Source: Toxoplasma gondii ME49 (lineage: Eukaryota > Apicomplexa > Conoidasida > Eucoccidiorida > Sarcocystidae). From it: 64,000 nt of DNA. This document shows, in pieces, positions 1 to 14,500 of the stretch (the stretch's first letter is position 1; every line of letters starts with the position of its first letter). The notes below the pieces were generated by a model. It saw only the letters and a program-made list of their open reading frames with translations. It was not told the DNA's origin and made no database searches. Location of the stretch: contig NC_031477.1 in assembly GCF_000006565.2 (NCBI RefSeq), positions 5,852,183 to 5,916,182 of the forward strand, read 5' to 3'. Position numbers and translations under genes: made by a program.

Positions 1-397
1 GCAGGGCTATCCCCGCACTAAAGTTCTTTTTCTAGCTGCCACTGTTATCGAGCAGCATTATCTGTCGCCGTGAATGGTCGTTTTGTTGTTTTACATCAAC
101 TCGCATTGACGACGCTATTTGTTTGCGAGGTTGTAGTCGGTTGTTTAGTTATTACTGTGTTCCATCCACATTTTGTCCTACATTCCTGTGTCTGACTATT
201 TCGATTATGCCTCGGGCATTCGACTGTTGCACTTCTTTGTCTGAGTAGCTGTCCTGCTTAGCTTGACTTGGCTAAAATATGGGGCACAACTCAAAAAGAG
301 AGAGTGCCACGTTACCAGCTTTGAGCCACTCTTGCTCCATCCTTTGGCATTTCACTACTTTTCTCCATGGTGCCTTTTCTGTTCCTCTGCATTGCAG

Positions 398-2354
398 GCC
401 TACCTGAGACGTCTCAACTGAAATTGATTATAGCAGCAGACGCAACGGGTAAGGAGGCTTCAGCTGGAGGAAGAAGTTGATGTAACTTGCTAGATTCGCG
501 AAAATCTATCAGGATACGTGACGAACGACCACTGTGCAGATATAGATATACATATTACATTCCGAAACGAACCCGTTCTTGGCTGTGAGGTGCGGACGCT
601 GTCGTGAGATATTAACAGAGGTGTGCACATGCTGTCTCCACTGATGCATGGACCAGCTGCGGATGTCACGGCAAGCAGGACGATTCGGCATGCGTTTCTG
701 CCATGTTCTCGCTAGACAGTGACACCTCAAGGCAGCGCCGGGTGTTCGCGTGACCGTTCCGATCCGGTAGGGTGTCAGTGAACCTGTTCAGGTGCACCGG
801 AACGTACACGCATGCTGAAGACAATTTTGAAAGATCATGCGACCTCCTCCGCGCGTTGTCGCAGTCTTACCGTACATCCTTCTGAGCCTCAGCGATGCAC
901 CAGGATGTACACGGGCCAGAGAGCTGCATGTTTGATTCCATGTGGTATTGTTGGATATGCTGTACTCAGAATCCAAGTTTGCATCGCGGTTTCCTCTAGA
1001 GCTTTTCACGATTCTGTCGAAGGGCGGCGGTAGTTCTTCCCCCCCTCAAGAAAGTATCAACAACCCTGTAACGCCCTTATTTTCAGACGTTATCCAAATT
1101 TCAGGTCAGTTCCTCACTTTCTGCGTGTTTCACCAAGTTCGACGACTTTCCTGAAATAGGACAACTAAATACCCATCCGTGAGAGACGTTTAATTGAATG
1201 ACATTGCACTATTAGTATTCACGGATTGCCGCGTACAGTCGCTGTTTCCGACTTCCCAAGGTGCATACGTTTATCCGTTTCAGCGGATACACATCTGAAC
1301 ACTCAAAGACGAATACACCCACTTTCGAATATGGAAGCCTCTCTCTGTATATACATGGTCTGAATATCTATCGGCTCACGAAGGAGGTTACATATTCATT
1401 CAAACGTACACACACGATTACACATGTGCATCAACAGGCCGTGCAAGTTTAGGGACGGTTCGTGCATATTTGCGCGTGTAAATAGCTATCGCTGTGGCAA
1501 CCTGACAGAACGTGTGTCGAACGGTGCCACAACGTTGAACTGTTCCCACGAAAGCAGTTACTTGTAATTCGTAGGTCGCTGCCGTATCCCGAGATTCCAT
1601 GATGCCCGACGGCTTGTGAATAAGCGGAGAGTATATGCTGGCGCTAGTGTGCAATGGTATCAGGCGCAAACGAGTGTAACGCTACTGGGCGGCCGTGCAG
1701 GAAGCGGTAGTGACTGTCAGGATAACTCAACTCACTGAAACCTGTATTTTGAAGGAAGTGTGCGATTCACTGCTGTTAGGTTAGGGAGATACACGTTTCA
1801 TTCACCTATTGATTGTGACTATGTTACTCTGTGGGTTTGATGTCGCTTCTGTATCAGATCTCTCCCCCGACTTCTTGAACTCATTCCTCACACATGTACT
1901 CAACCGGAGGAGTCGGGCGATTAGGCACGCTCGTCGCTACATGCGATTGAAAAGCAATTACAAGGCGATGAATTGGCTTCTTTGCTCGATGACTACCGGG
2001 ATTCAGCTTTTGTCAGAATCATTAATTGTTCGCTCGCTTGATGTAGCGGACTCCTCGAAGCGGCTACGGGCGGAAAAGCGGATGCGGAAAGTACTGAACA
2101 ATTCGTGGCTAATTTTCGGTGTAAATCCTCACGACATAAGACGATTGGAAGAGATTCTTGCGACACACGCCTCTGAGAAGACGTTAGACCTCAGGCAACA
2201 GCTTGCAGCAGAAGGTGGTGCTGCTGGAGATGTACGAGATGTGCTCGCCTACATGGTGCAAGGTGAGCGAAAGCATGTCACTATCACGCTCAGAAATACC
2301 GAAGCGGAAAGGGGATGTCTTCCATTTGTCGGAATTAAAGTGAGGCCGGAGTGA
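398..2354 (+). CDS. betaA: partial family gene with helical C-terminal domain (5' end outside window)
   Basis: Family not recognised. Proposed exons: 398-448, 970-1029, 1087-1104 and 1858-2354; all introns are GT-AG and phase 1, and junction codons give no stop. Exon 398-448 encodes LPETSQLK and matches IPETSLLK (19335-19379) and IPEDSLFK (35388-35438) in the other beta genes. Exon 970-1029 is a 60-nt exon found at the same length in other copies. The 18-nt micro-exon encodes DVIQIS. The last exon carries a charged, mostly helical domain of about 165 residues, ending with GVNPHDIRRLEEIL and then DVLAYMVQGERKH, both aligning with betaB. By analogy with betaC, the missing first exon should encode a signal peptide. 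Exons 2-3 and the last exon are well supported by comparison between copies; the micro-exon is less certain. Function unknown; probably secreted. Confidence 0.55.
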
Positions 2355-2771
2355 ACACAAGCAAGAGCACAGCCATTTGCGATTTTGATTCGTTTTTTCA
2401 CTCCGCGTATCAGAAGAAGTCCACAAAATTGCGAACTTGTGCTGGGATTTACTGAAGGAGATACCAAAAACGGAGATCGTTCCTTATCGGTATGTTTTTC
2501 TCTCGCCTCCACAACAAATATGAGTCTTGTGCTCTGGGCATGGAGTTATGACAAGCGATTAGTGCAACCGCATTTCCTTTCGGCAAGGAGGTAATGGTTC
2601 GCGCTTGTCATGCATAGCTGAGGCCGTATGGATGCAGTCCATTGCTGACTCATGGGACGGAAGTCGTGCTGTAAATGAGTTGCTGAACGGCGATTTGAGC
2701 TTGCGTGGAAGCATACCATGAAAACGGGAGAGTGTTGAGACGTGCAGTTGCACTGCGGCCAGAGGGGCTCC

Positions 2772-5700
2772 ACGCACCTTTTCTCCGTTTTCTGCCTCAT
2801 TGCCTTTGCGTCAGATGCTATCGAAGCGGTGAGAAAGTTGGACCTTCTCGGCTTGCTGCAGGACGCGTCGCACGCGGAGAACATCCTGGAGGGGAGTAAG
2901 TCCGTTGTGTAATTGTCGATTGCAACTCACTAATGCGTGAGAATCTGGAAACCGTGGCGTGATAGTGAGAGATGTGGAAACGTACAAACGGCAGCAACTC
3001 CGTAGAGCTATGAAGAAATAAGGGACACTCTGTGGGCGGGCGACATTCAGAGCCTGTATGAGGCATGTGTAGAATTTGACCAGGACCAATTGGAACTCGC
3101 GGGCAGGCGGCGGTGACAGGGAAGGCGAGGCGCCGGAGGGCGGCGTCTGGAGATGAAACTGCTGGACTACACAGAGTTCGAACGGGAGTGTAACAGCGGT
3201 GCCACGAGACTGGAGCGGCGGACAGCAACCTGCCGAAGAGCCAGGACGGCACGTAGGTGCTCGGTGAGGCGGCCGCAGGACTTGAACGGATGTCGCGACG
3301 AGACAGCAGACCCAGTCATGCAAGGGAACGAAGACGGACACAGTATCGAAGCACAAGCAAACGCCTTGAAAAAAGCAGGGCCGGACACGCAAATGGTGAC
3401 GGGCGCGCTGAAGAGTGCCATGCACGTTTCGAGGCTCAAGGAAAAACTCGGAATGTCATGACGGCGATTGTTCGCACTGCAGGGCGGCTGCTCACCGCGT
3501 TCGAAGCTTCAACCCGTGGGCCAACTCGAGGGATGCCGAATATGCAAAGATTGATGTCAAGTATTCGTGCATCACCCTCCTCTGTTGTTTGCAGCGTCCC
3601 GCGCAAGCACTGGAACCAGTGCTCTGTTGACTGTTTTACGTGACTACGAACAAGGTACGTGAGTGTCGGTCTCCTGGACCATGTCTTGGATCGGTTTGCG
3701 CCTTCTGTCAGCAGCAACCAGTTGAGCAGGCTGTGGTGTTTAGGATTTTCTGTCGTCTTTTGACTTAACCCCCTTATGCGACTCTCTGTAGCAAATTCAC
3801 TGAAAGCACAACCATGTGTACAAACAGTACATTAGCGGGGGGAAGTGCGGCGGCATGAATAGAGCCCAGGGGAGAAGCATAGAAGAAAACGCAGTCACAC
3901 ACAGAAGCTTGAAATTGCGAGTTGGCAGTATTAATTGTGCACGACGGGACCACAAGCTCGGCTGGGGACATCGCTATCTGCAGCCACTGTTGCTCTCATC
4001 TCGTTTTATTTTGTGTCCTCGAATTCGTCGGTGTTCCTGCTTGCCTTCTCAGTTGAGGGTCGCCATGATTCAGTCTCGTGTGTCAGTTCGTCTTGGACAT
4101 TACCGAGGTTCTGTCCCGTCTTTCGCATACAGAGTGCCCTTTGGATTGTTGTTCACATGTATCTTTTCCTGTACTCTCGTTCCAGTTTCCTGCATTCGCA
4201 CCTCTAAACTGGTGGTGATCCAGGTTGCATGTCGTGATTACGTATTTCCCAGATGGACGGGAAGACAGCAAGGACACATCAGAGGTACCGGGCCAGGGGA
4301 GCACCGCCGAGCAAAGCGAGAAGGCACTTACGCCCCCAGAAGGAAGTACGCTGATCCAAATGCTCAAACGAAGACGACCTGTACGAGAAGCTCGTGAAGA
4401 AGAGGTCGAAGACGGTGATTCGGTCGGAACGCACGATGGTAGGCGCGGTGGACACGCTGCATTGCTTGGTTAGTTTAATATACGGTTTGACTCGTTTGTG
4501 TTTATATCTGTCAAGTGACTGGAAGTCTCGTTCATCTCTAGGAAACTCCTTGCCATCAAAGGAGTTATTGCCTGATTCTGTTCTGCTCGAGCACTGCCTC
4601 TCGTGTTGCTGTACTTATGTAGCTTACTAACATCCGACGGTCAGCGTAGGGGTGCGTTCCTTTTTCACTGGGGTGTTGGAACTTCTTCGCTTCGGTTGCT
4701 TCGCAGACGAATCCGGTAGCTCCTTCGTTTTTCCTTCCGGTCACAAACACGAACTTCATTCTGCCATACCAAAGAGAGGTCGAAACTACAACCACATCAA
4801 GTCGACGAACGACCAATATTACAGTGTTGCGATCAGAATGTTAGAAAGAAGCAGGAACTACACACGACACACCGTAGCTTCCTAGATCTGTGACGCGCTG
4901 TCCGGAAACGGCAACGGACATGGCGTCGCGTCTCAAACGTGCACGAGGGTCTGGGACGACGGCTGGCGAGCGCGACCAGCGCGGAGCGCCGTGCTTCAGG
5001 GGCTGAAGTCGATGCGACGATGGACAGTGTTGACCTGCAGATCGTGTGGGCACATCTACGTCAGCAGACAATGGGTGGTGACAAGAGGCCATGGAGAAGG
5101 AGTGGCGAGCGGGACGCAGAGCAAGCGTGGGATCTCGTACAGTCCTGTTGGTGTGTTTGTGCGTTGGATAAATTTGCTGTGCTTCGCCACATTGACGTTT
5201 CCGTCGCCATCGCCTGCTTATCTCAGGGGGCCCTTCAACTGGTGGGCGTAGTGTTCCAGAGACTCTCAGCAGATGAGGATACGCAAGCACAAGAAGGTAC
5301 CCATGGGCCAGCTGACATTACAGGTCGCAACACCCAGATTAATCTCTTCTGTTCGACAGCGGCAGTTGAGATGATGCGGGAAGGTCAGGCAACGGGTACA
5401 CGGGCGTGGCAGGATATGGCGGCGATTCCCGGAACGAAGAAGGATCCCAGTCACAACCATCAGGCGTCTCTGGCATGTCGATTTGTTGTCTCGTTTCAGG
5501 TTTGGACAAGCAGCTTGGCGAGGAACCACGCAAAAAAGCTCGAATAGATACGGCCGTAGTGAGCGAAAAGAAAGACACCGGCACACCGGCCAGTCACACC
5601 GAAAGCGCCGCCGCAATGGACTTACTCGAGGCGGAAGCGAACCTGGAGGATGATGATGGATACATAGAGTTTCCAGGAGACTGGATGCCTGTGTCGGCGG

Positions 5701-8700
5701 ATTCTGCCGACGAAGACACTGCTGAACCACTTGGTGAGTTGCAGCCGGCAGATGTGAGACGACAAATTGAACAGGCATCAGTGACACATGCATCGGACGG
5801 TCAGACTCTATTTCGGAAAAGACTGGCATATGCGGGTGATTTTTGCTCGTGGCTGACATACGTTTGAAATGCGTATCATGCGTGGTTCAGTTCCAGTTAC
5901 TGTCCCTTTTCTGTGGAGCGCTCTCTGTTTTTCTCACTGTCTGGCTACCAAGTTTAACAATGGATGCCTTGGACTCTTCGAGTTCGATTAGCTGTACCCG
6001 CGAGGAAGCCGTCGCTTCAACTAAAGATGTGGCTCGACAGAATTCATCACTGCCTGCAGCGCCTTTTGAAATATGGTGTAGTCTACCACATACACACGCC
6101 ACCGTAGTCAGCCATGTACAACAGTGTGTCCGTCTACATCCGGATGTCCCTGGCACTCGAAATGTGGGATTGTTCATCGAAGCATCATCGCTTGTATGCA
6201 TTCGGTACGGTACCCTCGTAACAGGGGCCCATATTGATTGCCTCGTAGTCACCATTCTTCAATCATCCGTCACTGTCTTCCAATACTGCAGCCTATTATT
6301 GCGTTTATGGTGGTGTGCACCTGCGACCTCCCATTCCCTAAGTGTGTGATTTCAGTAGGCTACGAAATTATGGGTAATGAACATCTTTCTTTGTCGCGTG
6401 CGGCTTTTTTTTCATGAGAAGTGGACAGTACTGGTTGGACCAGCCGTTTACATGTTGAATGTTCCAGCGTTTTCCTGGATACGTCTGTCTGAGCGTGTGT
6501 CTAGTGTAGCTTGCTGCTACAGATTTACGCACGCTCGGTATATACGAGTGAAGATCTAACTACCACTGTGACGGTCGTGCTGAAAACGCCCTGTGTGGCC
6601 TGCATCATGAATATAATTATTTTTATTTGTGTGGGGGTTTGCATGTGATACTGTTCGAGACTACATCCCTCGATGTGGGCCTCCGAATTCGGGCACTCTT
6701 CTTTTGTATGTAACACTGTATTTAGCGATGCCATACAACGAAGGAGTCCGCGGGCTTATCCGCGATATCTCGACCCATGCGTTTCCGCAAGTCTATTCTG
6801 CTTTGCATCACCACATTCATGTGCAAAAAGAAACAACAGCCATCTACACTGCCTTTCAGTGTCAGGCATCTCCGTCTCGGCTTCTGTAAATGCATCGACC
6901 AAAACTTGATTTTCCCTGTGTAGACGTCATTCACATTGTTTTGATGTGTGAATTCGTCAGCATTGCTCTGGTTCACTCAACGTACTCGAGAATACGGATA
7001 ATGATCGGTTTGACAGACTTGAGGAAGATATGGGGAAGCAAAATATCACCCCTCATTTCACCAGCGCCCCTCCATTCTCCTTGTGTCCCGCTTTGCATCC
7101 GAGAATTCTTCTTTCCAAGTTTTTTGTGATGAAAGCTGTGTGTCCAGGTTCGATATGTTCTTTCGACCATCCTTCCGTGTTGCCCTAACGGTCCCTCGGC
7201 TGGGCCGAGTGCTTGCCATCCCGATCAGAGTTTTATTGTTCCTGTTTGTCCGTGAGTGTCTTTCATTCCGTCCCGCCATCCTATCTCATATTTGTCCAGG
7301 GTTGGCAGCGTCCCAGACAACCGTGACGCTTCCTGGTTCTCCCGTGCCCGATGGCGCTAACCTCTTCGATGAGCTCTTCGGGATGTTTGAAGCCCAAGGC
7401 TATGCAGGTGAGTCAGACGCAAAATGATGCTTCCGTGGCCGAATCTGGTGCATGCGCTGCCACACTCACTGCTGTTGACTTGTGTCCATGGTTTTCATAT
7501 TCGAAATTGTGACGAATGGTACACGTCTTGTTCCCAGTCTCCATTCCATCAGCTGTCCCAATGCCGGGCTCTTCTCTGTTATTCAGTATCCATCGATATC
7601 GATGTGCCGCTCCTCTGTGTGTTATCTGGGCCTTACTTCGTTCCTGCGCACACATCTGGCGTCGTCGACTCTGTATGTGTTCTACAGTAGCTTGCATCAC
7701 AGTACTGCTGACTTGTGTGACCGTCTTTTTGACATTTCTCGCTTTCGCGTTGATCGTCACTTGCTATCACCAATGCTCTCGTGTTCAGCAAAAGTATGAT
7801 TGTTTGTTCTAAGTCACACGACTTGAGCTGTACGCCTCCTCTGCAAGTGTGGCCATTCTGTGTTGAAGTGCATATGTGCGTGCACTTACCTGTTCGGTGG
7901 GTTTTTGATGAATCGCTTGCTCTCTGCCCTCCGTTGCGTTTCAATTGTGTTTATAGAAGGAGTTGCAGAGCACGCGGAAACAAGCTTACAAGAAGCGGCA
8001 CAAGTTCACGAGCAGACTCTAGTCGGAACCGACGACGGTAAGCCAGGCACACATAGTGCAGAGTTCGTCATTTACTTCCGTGCCACCATAGTCTGCGCAA
8101 GCATTTTCCTCAGCGGCCGACTTCACGTTCCAACTTCCGTGGAGTCTGACAGTCATTGTCAGAATCTTGCATACTTCGACATCTGTTGAATCTGTTGAAT
8201 TCTTGAGTTTTCGTCGTTCGCCGCTGCTCCCAGTCCCATCCCCTCTGCCCGTTCCCGGACAAAGGCGTCCTGAGATTCGGTACAGTAGCCGGCAGGCGAT
8301 GAGCTGATGATGGCAGGCGACCAGTACATGGGACGAGCCCCACCCGACGCAGAGCATCGCAGCTTCCACAAACAGAATCAGAAGCAACACATCCCGTAGA
8401 TCATTCATAGAGCCATGGAAGCCTGGAGTCAGCTGAAACGAACAGGAGATGTCTGCAATTTATTATCGTACATCGTGGTTCGGGGTCACGGGACGAGTGC
8501 AAAGTCCGCTGAATGCATCACGCTTAACACCGTTAACACTTCCGGGTTACAGAAGTTGTTGATGAGAGACTACGTTAGGCTACAAGATGGCAGCAGCCGC
8601 TGAAGTGCGTAGCGAGCGCCTCGCAGATGATCGGTGAGGAAGGGAAGAGACGTCAAAGTGTTCCTGAAGGTTTTGTCTCACGTCTTCAAGTTGTATCTCG

Positions 8701-11526
8701 CTCTTGCCACCTGCCGCCTCCGGTGTTTCAGATGGCACGCCTGCTGATGTGGCAGATGATATGGAGAGTTCCATCACAAGTGATACTGAACATGTACAAG
8801 CAGCAAGGATGTCCACGTCACCTGGAAGCCCAAGATCCCAGTTGACGAGTCCGTCTCTCCCAAGCGACACTGGAGGCGGCGGACTGGACGCAGAACGTGA
8901 AGACGGACGCCTCCCGGAAGGATATGTTGATGACAACGAGGATGCAGCGTCGTTGCTGATGCATCACACGGGAGTCCTTGGGTCGGGCACTGCAGATCCG
9001 GCTTCGCAGTCGACAAGCCAGCAAGATTCCGCACCATGCAAATCAGTTCAACTAGATAAAGAGGAGAAAGAAGATGTGAAGGAGACAAGCGTAAGCCCCA
9101 GTGGCGGTGAACGTGACACAGCAATGCACGTCGACGAGCATGATGGTGACGCAGCGAGTGCCGAAGAACATTTCGACATTTCAGAGGACTTGATTCTTGA
9201 GGCATTGCTGGCTATGGACGAAGACGGCGCTGGTGCATACGATGGTGAGTTCTCAGCGACAGATGAGCATGTGTCACGCACAACAAATATGTTTATGTAA
9301 GACAGACTTCTGATGGATACGCACTGCTTTCTGAATGTCACCCGTGCATAATTAATTTCGTCGCATGCGTTTGCTAGTTTCATTGGCGAGTCGTGCCTGC
9401 TTCATATCCTTTTCATGTGAAAATGAATGTCGGTGTTGTTTGAACTTTCATCGGGTGCATCAAGGTCCAAGGACAGAGTCCGCCTACTTGTTCAAAACGT
9501 TACACCATTCATCTTCTCCGTGGGACTTCTAGCCATCTGGGCCCATCAAAATCTGCACCGTGGAGGAGCTCGGCGTGTACCCCAGTGCGGTATTTTACGC
9601 ACGTACTTTTATTTCCGTCGGAGCTGTGCATCAGAGCGTCATCGAGAATCTCCAAGTGATACAACACCCATGTCATAGGGGCTTATATGCGTTGTCCTCC
9701 TGTTACCGTTGAGCCTGTCAATCCGCCACTTTCCTGTACAGTTTTGCAGCCATGTCTGTGTGTTTGCTTGGCGGGGCGCTCCCACAATCTCCCGCCAGGT
9801 AAATGTGTTGGACGCCGACATGCTAGGGAACTATGTTTACTCTACATTGTGGTCTGGGTGTGTTTTTCTCGAGAAAAACTGTTACGAGGTGGACTGCAGA
9901 TGCAGATGACGAAGCTCCATCTTCAAATCAATACCGTTGTGTCTGTTTCCTCTTAACGTTCCTGCTACCCATTTGCGCGCGGAGGGCTAGGTGATGTTCC
10001 AGCGGCGGTGGCGATTCGATTTACATGATGCTCAATCACTCGAATGAAACGAGAATCTGCCTATCTCCGAGCTTATGTGCACGTGATTCTGACACTATCG
10101 AAGAATCTATTTGTTGTCGAAATCCTCGGTGCATCCACTGACATGAGTATTCCAACAACCCTTGTGTATTCAACTATATTGACAGGTTCATGCCTTCGGG
10201 CGCTTTTGTGTCCATCCCTGTGCGTATGCGTCATCGCGCATGCGTAGATGCCCTTGATCCTATCCGTTCTTTAGGTCTACCTATCCTTGATCTTACCCAG
10301 TTCTCGAGCACGCGTGGCGCATGCTATATTATTTCTATCCCCCACATTTCCTCCTTTATTTCTTCCACCATCATATAGAGAAATAGTGCTTGCATGTATG
10401 TAGGTACGTAAGCTTGTTTTCATTTGGTACTTGTGTTTCTGTGGTTCTACGATCAGGCATCTGAGATCGCGTCTCATGTATGTGTTCCACTCAGCTTTTC
10501 CTAGTCGCGGACTCACCAATACATACGTCTGTCGGTTGTCTGCTGAGTTAGACAGCAACCCATGAGAGGAAGCTCCGTCATTTTCCAGCTTCTTCACACG
10601 CACCTCACTGTGTGCTTCTCAAATGTTTTCGGTACTTGTGGTTCCGTTGCTTTTTGTGGAGTTGCATATCCACGTTCGCACCTTTTGATCGACCTCCTTG
10701 CGTGTCTGCGTGGCCGGTCCGGCCGGCTTGTGTTGTTCGTATGCTCATTGCTTACCGACTGAACGCGTATTTCAAAGATGTAACTTTGTTAGTTTGTGTT
10801 ACTTTTTCGACTACATTGTGATTGCCACCTGTGTTTATCTCCAGCAGGGGCATCGGATGATGCCGAACTTTCAATCGAAGGCTGGTTTCCAGAGGAGATT
10901 TTGTCGATGCTCGACGATCACGAAAATGAAGGTCAGAGAGATTGCCGAAAAACTAGCTGTGATAGATGAATTCGAGTGAAACTCAAAACATGACGGATAC
11001 GCTGCGTGCATGATTGTGACTGCGTTTCTAGTTGTCCACAGGTGCACCGCGTGTTGCTGATCACGATGCCTCGATTCAGCCTGCTGTCAGCCTTTTGTCT
11101 AGAACTCTGTAGCTACACAGTTCAGTGTTTGTTGCCATCAATCGTCCCTCTATGTCGTGGCTCGTCACTGCGTAATTTCGTTCTCGTCGTTTCCTTGTTA
11201 ATCTCCTGGAGCGTTTGTCCCGTCTCTGCTTGTTGTGGATTTTCTGTTTTCTACGTGTTTGGTATCAGTTTGGCCTTCATCTGCCATCATCGGTGTTCTC
11301 GTGGTGAGTGGATGTTGGCAGTTACATCTCGCTCCCGCGCACCCCTCTTTCGGTATTGTTAGCTCCTCCGCATGCTTCCCCCTTCGACACTCTGATCATT
11401 CGGCGAACGTATCCCTTCCTTGGTGTTTCGGACTTTTCTCCTGCCCACCTCGCTAGTTTGTATCCCTACTGTTTCCTGGATAAAACTGCAGGTGGTGATG
11501 AAGATCCTGAAAGCGAGAATGCATGA
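2772..11526 (+). CDS. gammaA: family gene with acidic modules; start codon apparently lost
   Basis: Not a recognised family. Model exons: 2772-2895, 3139-3198, 4253-4438, 5252-5296 (weak), 5500-5733, 7300-7407, 7957-8037, 8732-9244, 10848-10931, 11492-11526; all phase 1, about 489 codons. The first exon matches gammaB's 124-nt signal-peptide exon in length and phase, but ACG stands where gammaB has ATG, and an in-frame TGA lies upstream. Exon 4253-4438 ends KRRRPVREAREEEVEDGD, like the tail of alphaB exon 1. Exon 5500-5733 has an NLS-like RKKARID, then FPGDWM. Exons 7300-7407, 8732-9244 and 10848-10931 end in acidic/hydrophobic peptides such as FDELFGMFEA, LILEALLAMDED and WFPEEILSMLDD. The last exon encodes GDEDPESENA and stop. 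Alternative model: a separate short gene 2772-3643, using an open last exon 3279-3643, followed by a gene starting near 4 kb. Not expressed as drawn unless another start is used. Confidence 0.42.
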
Positions 11527-14500
11527 GGATGAGGCCAGAAGGAGCGAAGCACCATGCGGCAGATTTTGGGTGAACCTGTGTGGGCCCACACGTCCCGTGA
11601 AGCTTGAACTGCGCGCCTACTGACTCTAAGGCTTTCTTCACTCCGCAACACTATGAACTGATCCGTCTCGGTTGGTTGTTGTTAGAGAGTCTGGGATGGA
11701 AGGGACACGGTCAAGGTGTGAGATGGAATTAGGAAGAAGACAGGGAAAGCGTAGAGACCGGAGCCTCACGTCTGTAGTATAGACCACCGTGATTGTCAGG
11801 TTCCTGGATGTTCCGTTCTTCGGCGCAGCCCCATGGGGGTCTTGAGTGTCTCGTTGCCTTTAGTCGGTCTGGTTCATCCTTCAGTTAGCTCTCGCTTTAT
11901 TCCTCGTCGCTGGTCGTTTCACAAGCAGACTCGAGACGCTCGACGCCCTGCTAGCACTGCCGTTAACACGGCATCATTCTGATTGCCTTCTCGTTGCAAG
12001 AGATAAAACCATCTAATTATGCGTGTATATATCTCTTTATATGGAGAGGCAGGTAAACGCGTTTCGCTGCGAGCCACATGAGTCACCTAGCGCATTGAGC
12101 TGTGTCCACAACCAATTCAGATAACTCTTCTGTTGTGCCGAGGGAATGTCTGAAAACAACAACAGCAAAGATGCTGGCAACAATATGAAGAATCTGTGAG
12201 TTGTGACGGTCGTACATGGCAGCCCATGTATCACAGGGCGGACGAATCTCCACTGGGATAGATTCGAAGTCAGAGGTAGTCTGCTAACGTATCCGGATTT
12301 TCAGTCTGCGATTACTCTGTTTCATTACCACAAATAACACGTTGATCACGTCACGCCAGTACACTGGCGACGACACTGCTGCTCGGCCTCTGCGCGAACG
12401 CTGAAGAAGTGGCTTATAGGCGAGCGACTCAGTGAGTCATCTACGCTAACGCTGTTCTTCGGTGAATGCCAGTGATGTTTCCCGATGACGTGAATTTATC
12501 TATTGCCCTTTTTGCCTCTGTACACGTCATCAGGGTTGATGTTGCCCAGTACAGGTTCTCTGCGAATGGGTGAGCCACAAGAATGCCGACGTAGAGTGAG
12601 GTGAATATTTGTTGTATGATCTGGAGAGCTGTGACTTCAGAATGCCGTGTCTCGTCAACTGTGTGACAGGCAGTCTTGTTTTTCACAGTCGTGGCTCACA
12701 TTCGGTGCCTCTAAAAGTGGTGGCGACGCAACCTCTGGTTCTGGACAGATTACATGTTTCGGCCGGTCTAGTTGTTGGCGACAAGTAGCACTCTGGCATC
12801 CCTCGAATGTCTAGCAAAGCTGAGATGCATAGTAGAGCCGCTCACCGCAGGTGCTGTTGGCGAACTTGTAGAAAGCCGGTACGTAGAACCCTCAGAGCGT
12901 TTGTACCTCCGCAGGTTTTATGGTGAGTTCGTTTTCAATATACTTCGCCCTTGAAGAGATACCTGCTGAGAGAGTGGCTCAGCCCGAGTATTCCGCTGAA
13001 CACTTTCACGTTTCCGCGGCACACTTGTCGGGGTTTATGAAGGAAACAGCAAAATAACGGAGTATCATCTGCATAGCCTTTTGTTCGGTGCAATTGGGAA
13101 TGTACCCAACGCAGACACTCGCCAAGTGTGTTATGTGCGGCTTTCGCAACTCCGAGTGGGCAGGCATACGCTACGGAGTGAGATTAAAAAAAACACAGGT
13201 CGACGCTCGAAACCAGAACGCGCACGCATATTGATATTACATCAAGAAAGCTGTGGACACTTTGGCCCCGTCGGCTCTTTCTGCCTTCAGGTGTAACTTC
13301 GGGGTTGCTCAAACATAAGAATTTCACTTAGCTCCAGAATCGAAGGGTCCTCCGAGTACATAGTTCCGCTAACTGGTTGCCCATTTCTGTCAAACTGTCT
13401 AATGTCGTGCCATATATTGTCCCTGCAGCCCCTACGTCAACATTCGGTGATGTCGACCGACAAGCATGCTTCATTCGTGTCACGCTTGGTTCTGTGTAAG
13501 ACAAAACTATCTTGTTCTTGTCATGGTTTCGTCAGCGTCGCTGAGAAATAGGCATCGATATGTCGTCTTTCGAGTTTGAGTGAGGCAGTGAAAAGGCCCC
13601 ACTTGACAGAAGGTAACCACTTACCCCTTCGGAGCACAAGCTGAGGTAATAGCGAGACACTAATAGAGATTCGTTTAGTGGCTCCTCACCATTATGCAAC
13701 ATGGCACCGACCGCCAGATACTGATGAATGGCCAGAATTGCAGCCGAACAACACTGATTGTATCCTTGTTTATCTCAGAGCTGAGCAGCAGACATGGATG
13801 CGTGGATGGGTGGTGTGGTGCTCCCTTGGACTACGCAACGCGGCGGTCGCGTGGCAAATATTGCCTACTTGTAGACTGACGAGAAATGTGTGAACAATTA
13901 GCTGCTATGGGTAGCACTGCTCCACAGAGTATGCGAGGTGGATTATCACGCTGCTGCAACGCGGAGACGGAGGAAATTCTTGCGTCTACCAAATCAGACT
14001 CTGCTGTCACTTCATACAGTCGAGCTCTTCCAGCTAACGAAAGCGTCGCGGTGTCTCCGACCGTACATGTGATCTAGAGTCGTTTTTATAACTTCTCTGG
14101 GAAGATTTTCGCCGGCAACAATCATTACCGCGAGGGAGCTGCGGGGTAGCGAGACCCGCCTGCATTGGGTTCGCCATGCGCACCTAACTAGACAGTGACC
14201 GCCCCGTGCAGTAGCGTGGGGCAGCCGTTGCGAAGACTAGCAGCTGAGGCATGTGCCCTGTCTCCGACTATGCACCGAAAGTTCGTGCTTTCGTTGAGTT
14301 CGCTGTAAAAAATCATTACATTAGCAGCCCTTCCGATGTTCACAGTCGCAACATGTTTCTGCGTAGTCGACTAAGTCTCTAGCAGCCGAATCGCTGTTTT
14401 CCTGTGTTGAGTCTTTCATTGCCTTCGCGCCGTATCTGTGTCGTCGTTGCACTGCGTATTCCCTCCCTTGCGACACTATTCTATTCCGATCTCCCCCCTC

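Noticed and set aside
3139..3198. RRLEM in the 60-nt exon of gammaA as a second TEXEL
   Set aside because: It is not preceded by a suitable distance of mature sequence, is not conserved in gammaB or gammaC, and the last position is Met instead of an acidic or Gln residue.
3279..3643. Open basic segment as last exon of a separate short gene
   Set aside because: It has an acceptor and stop, but only faint similarity to the shared domain. Joining the upstream exons to the gamma exons explains all three units better. Kept as an alternative in the gammaA entry.
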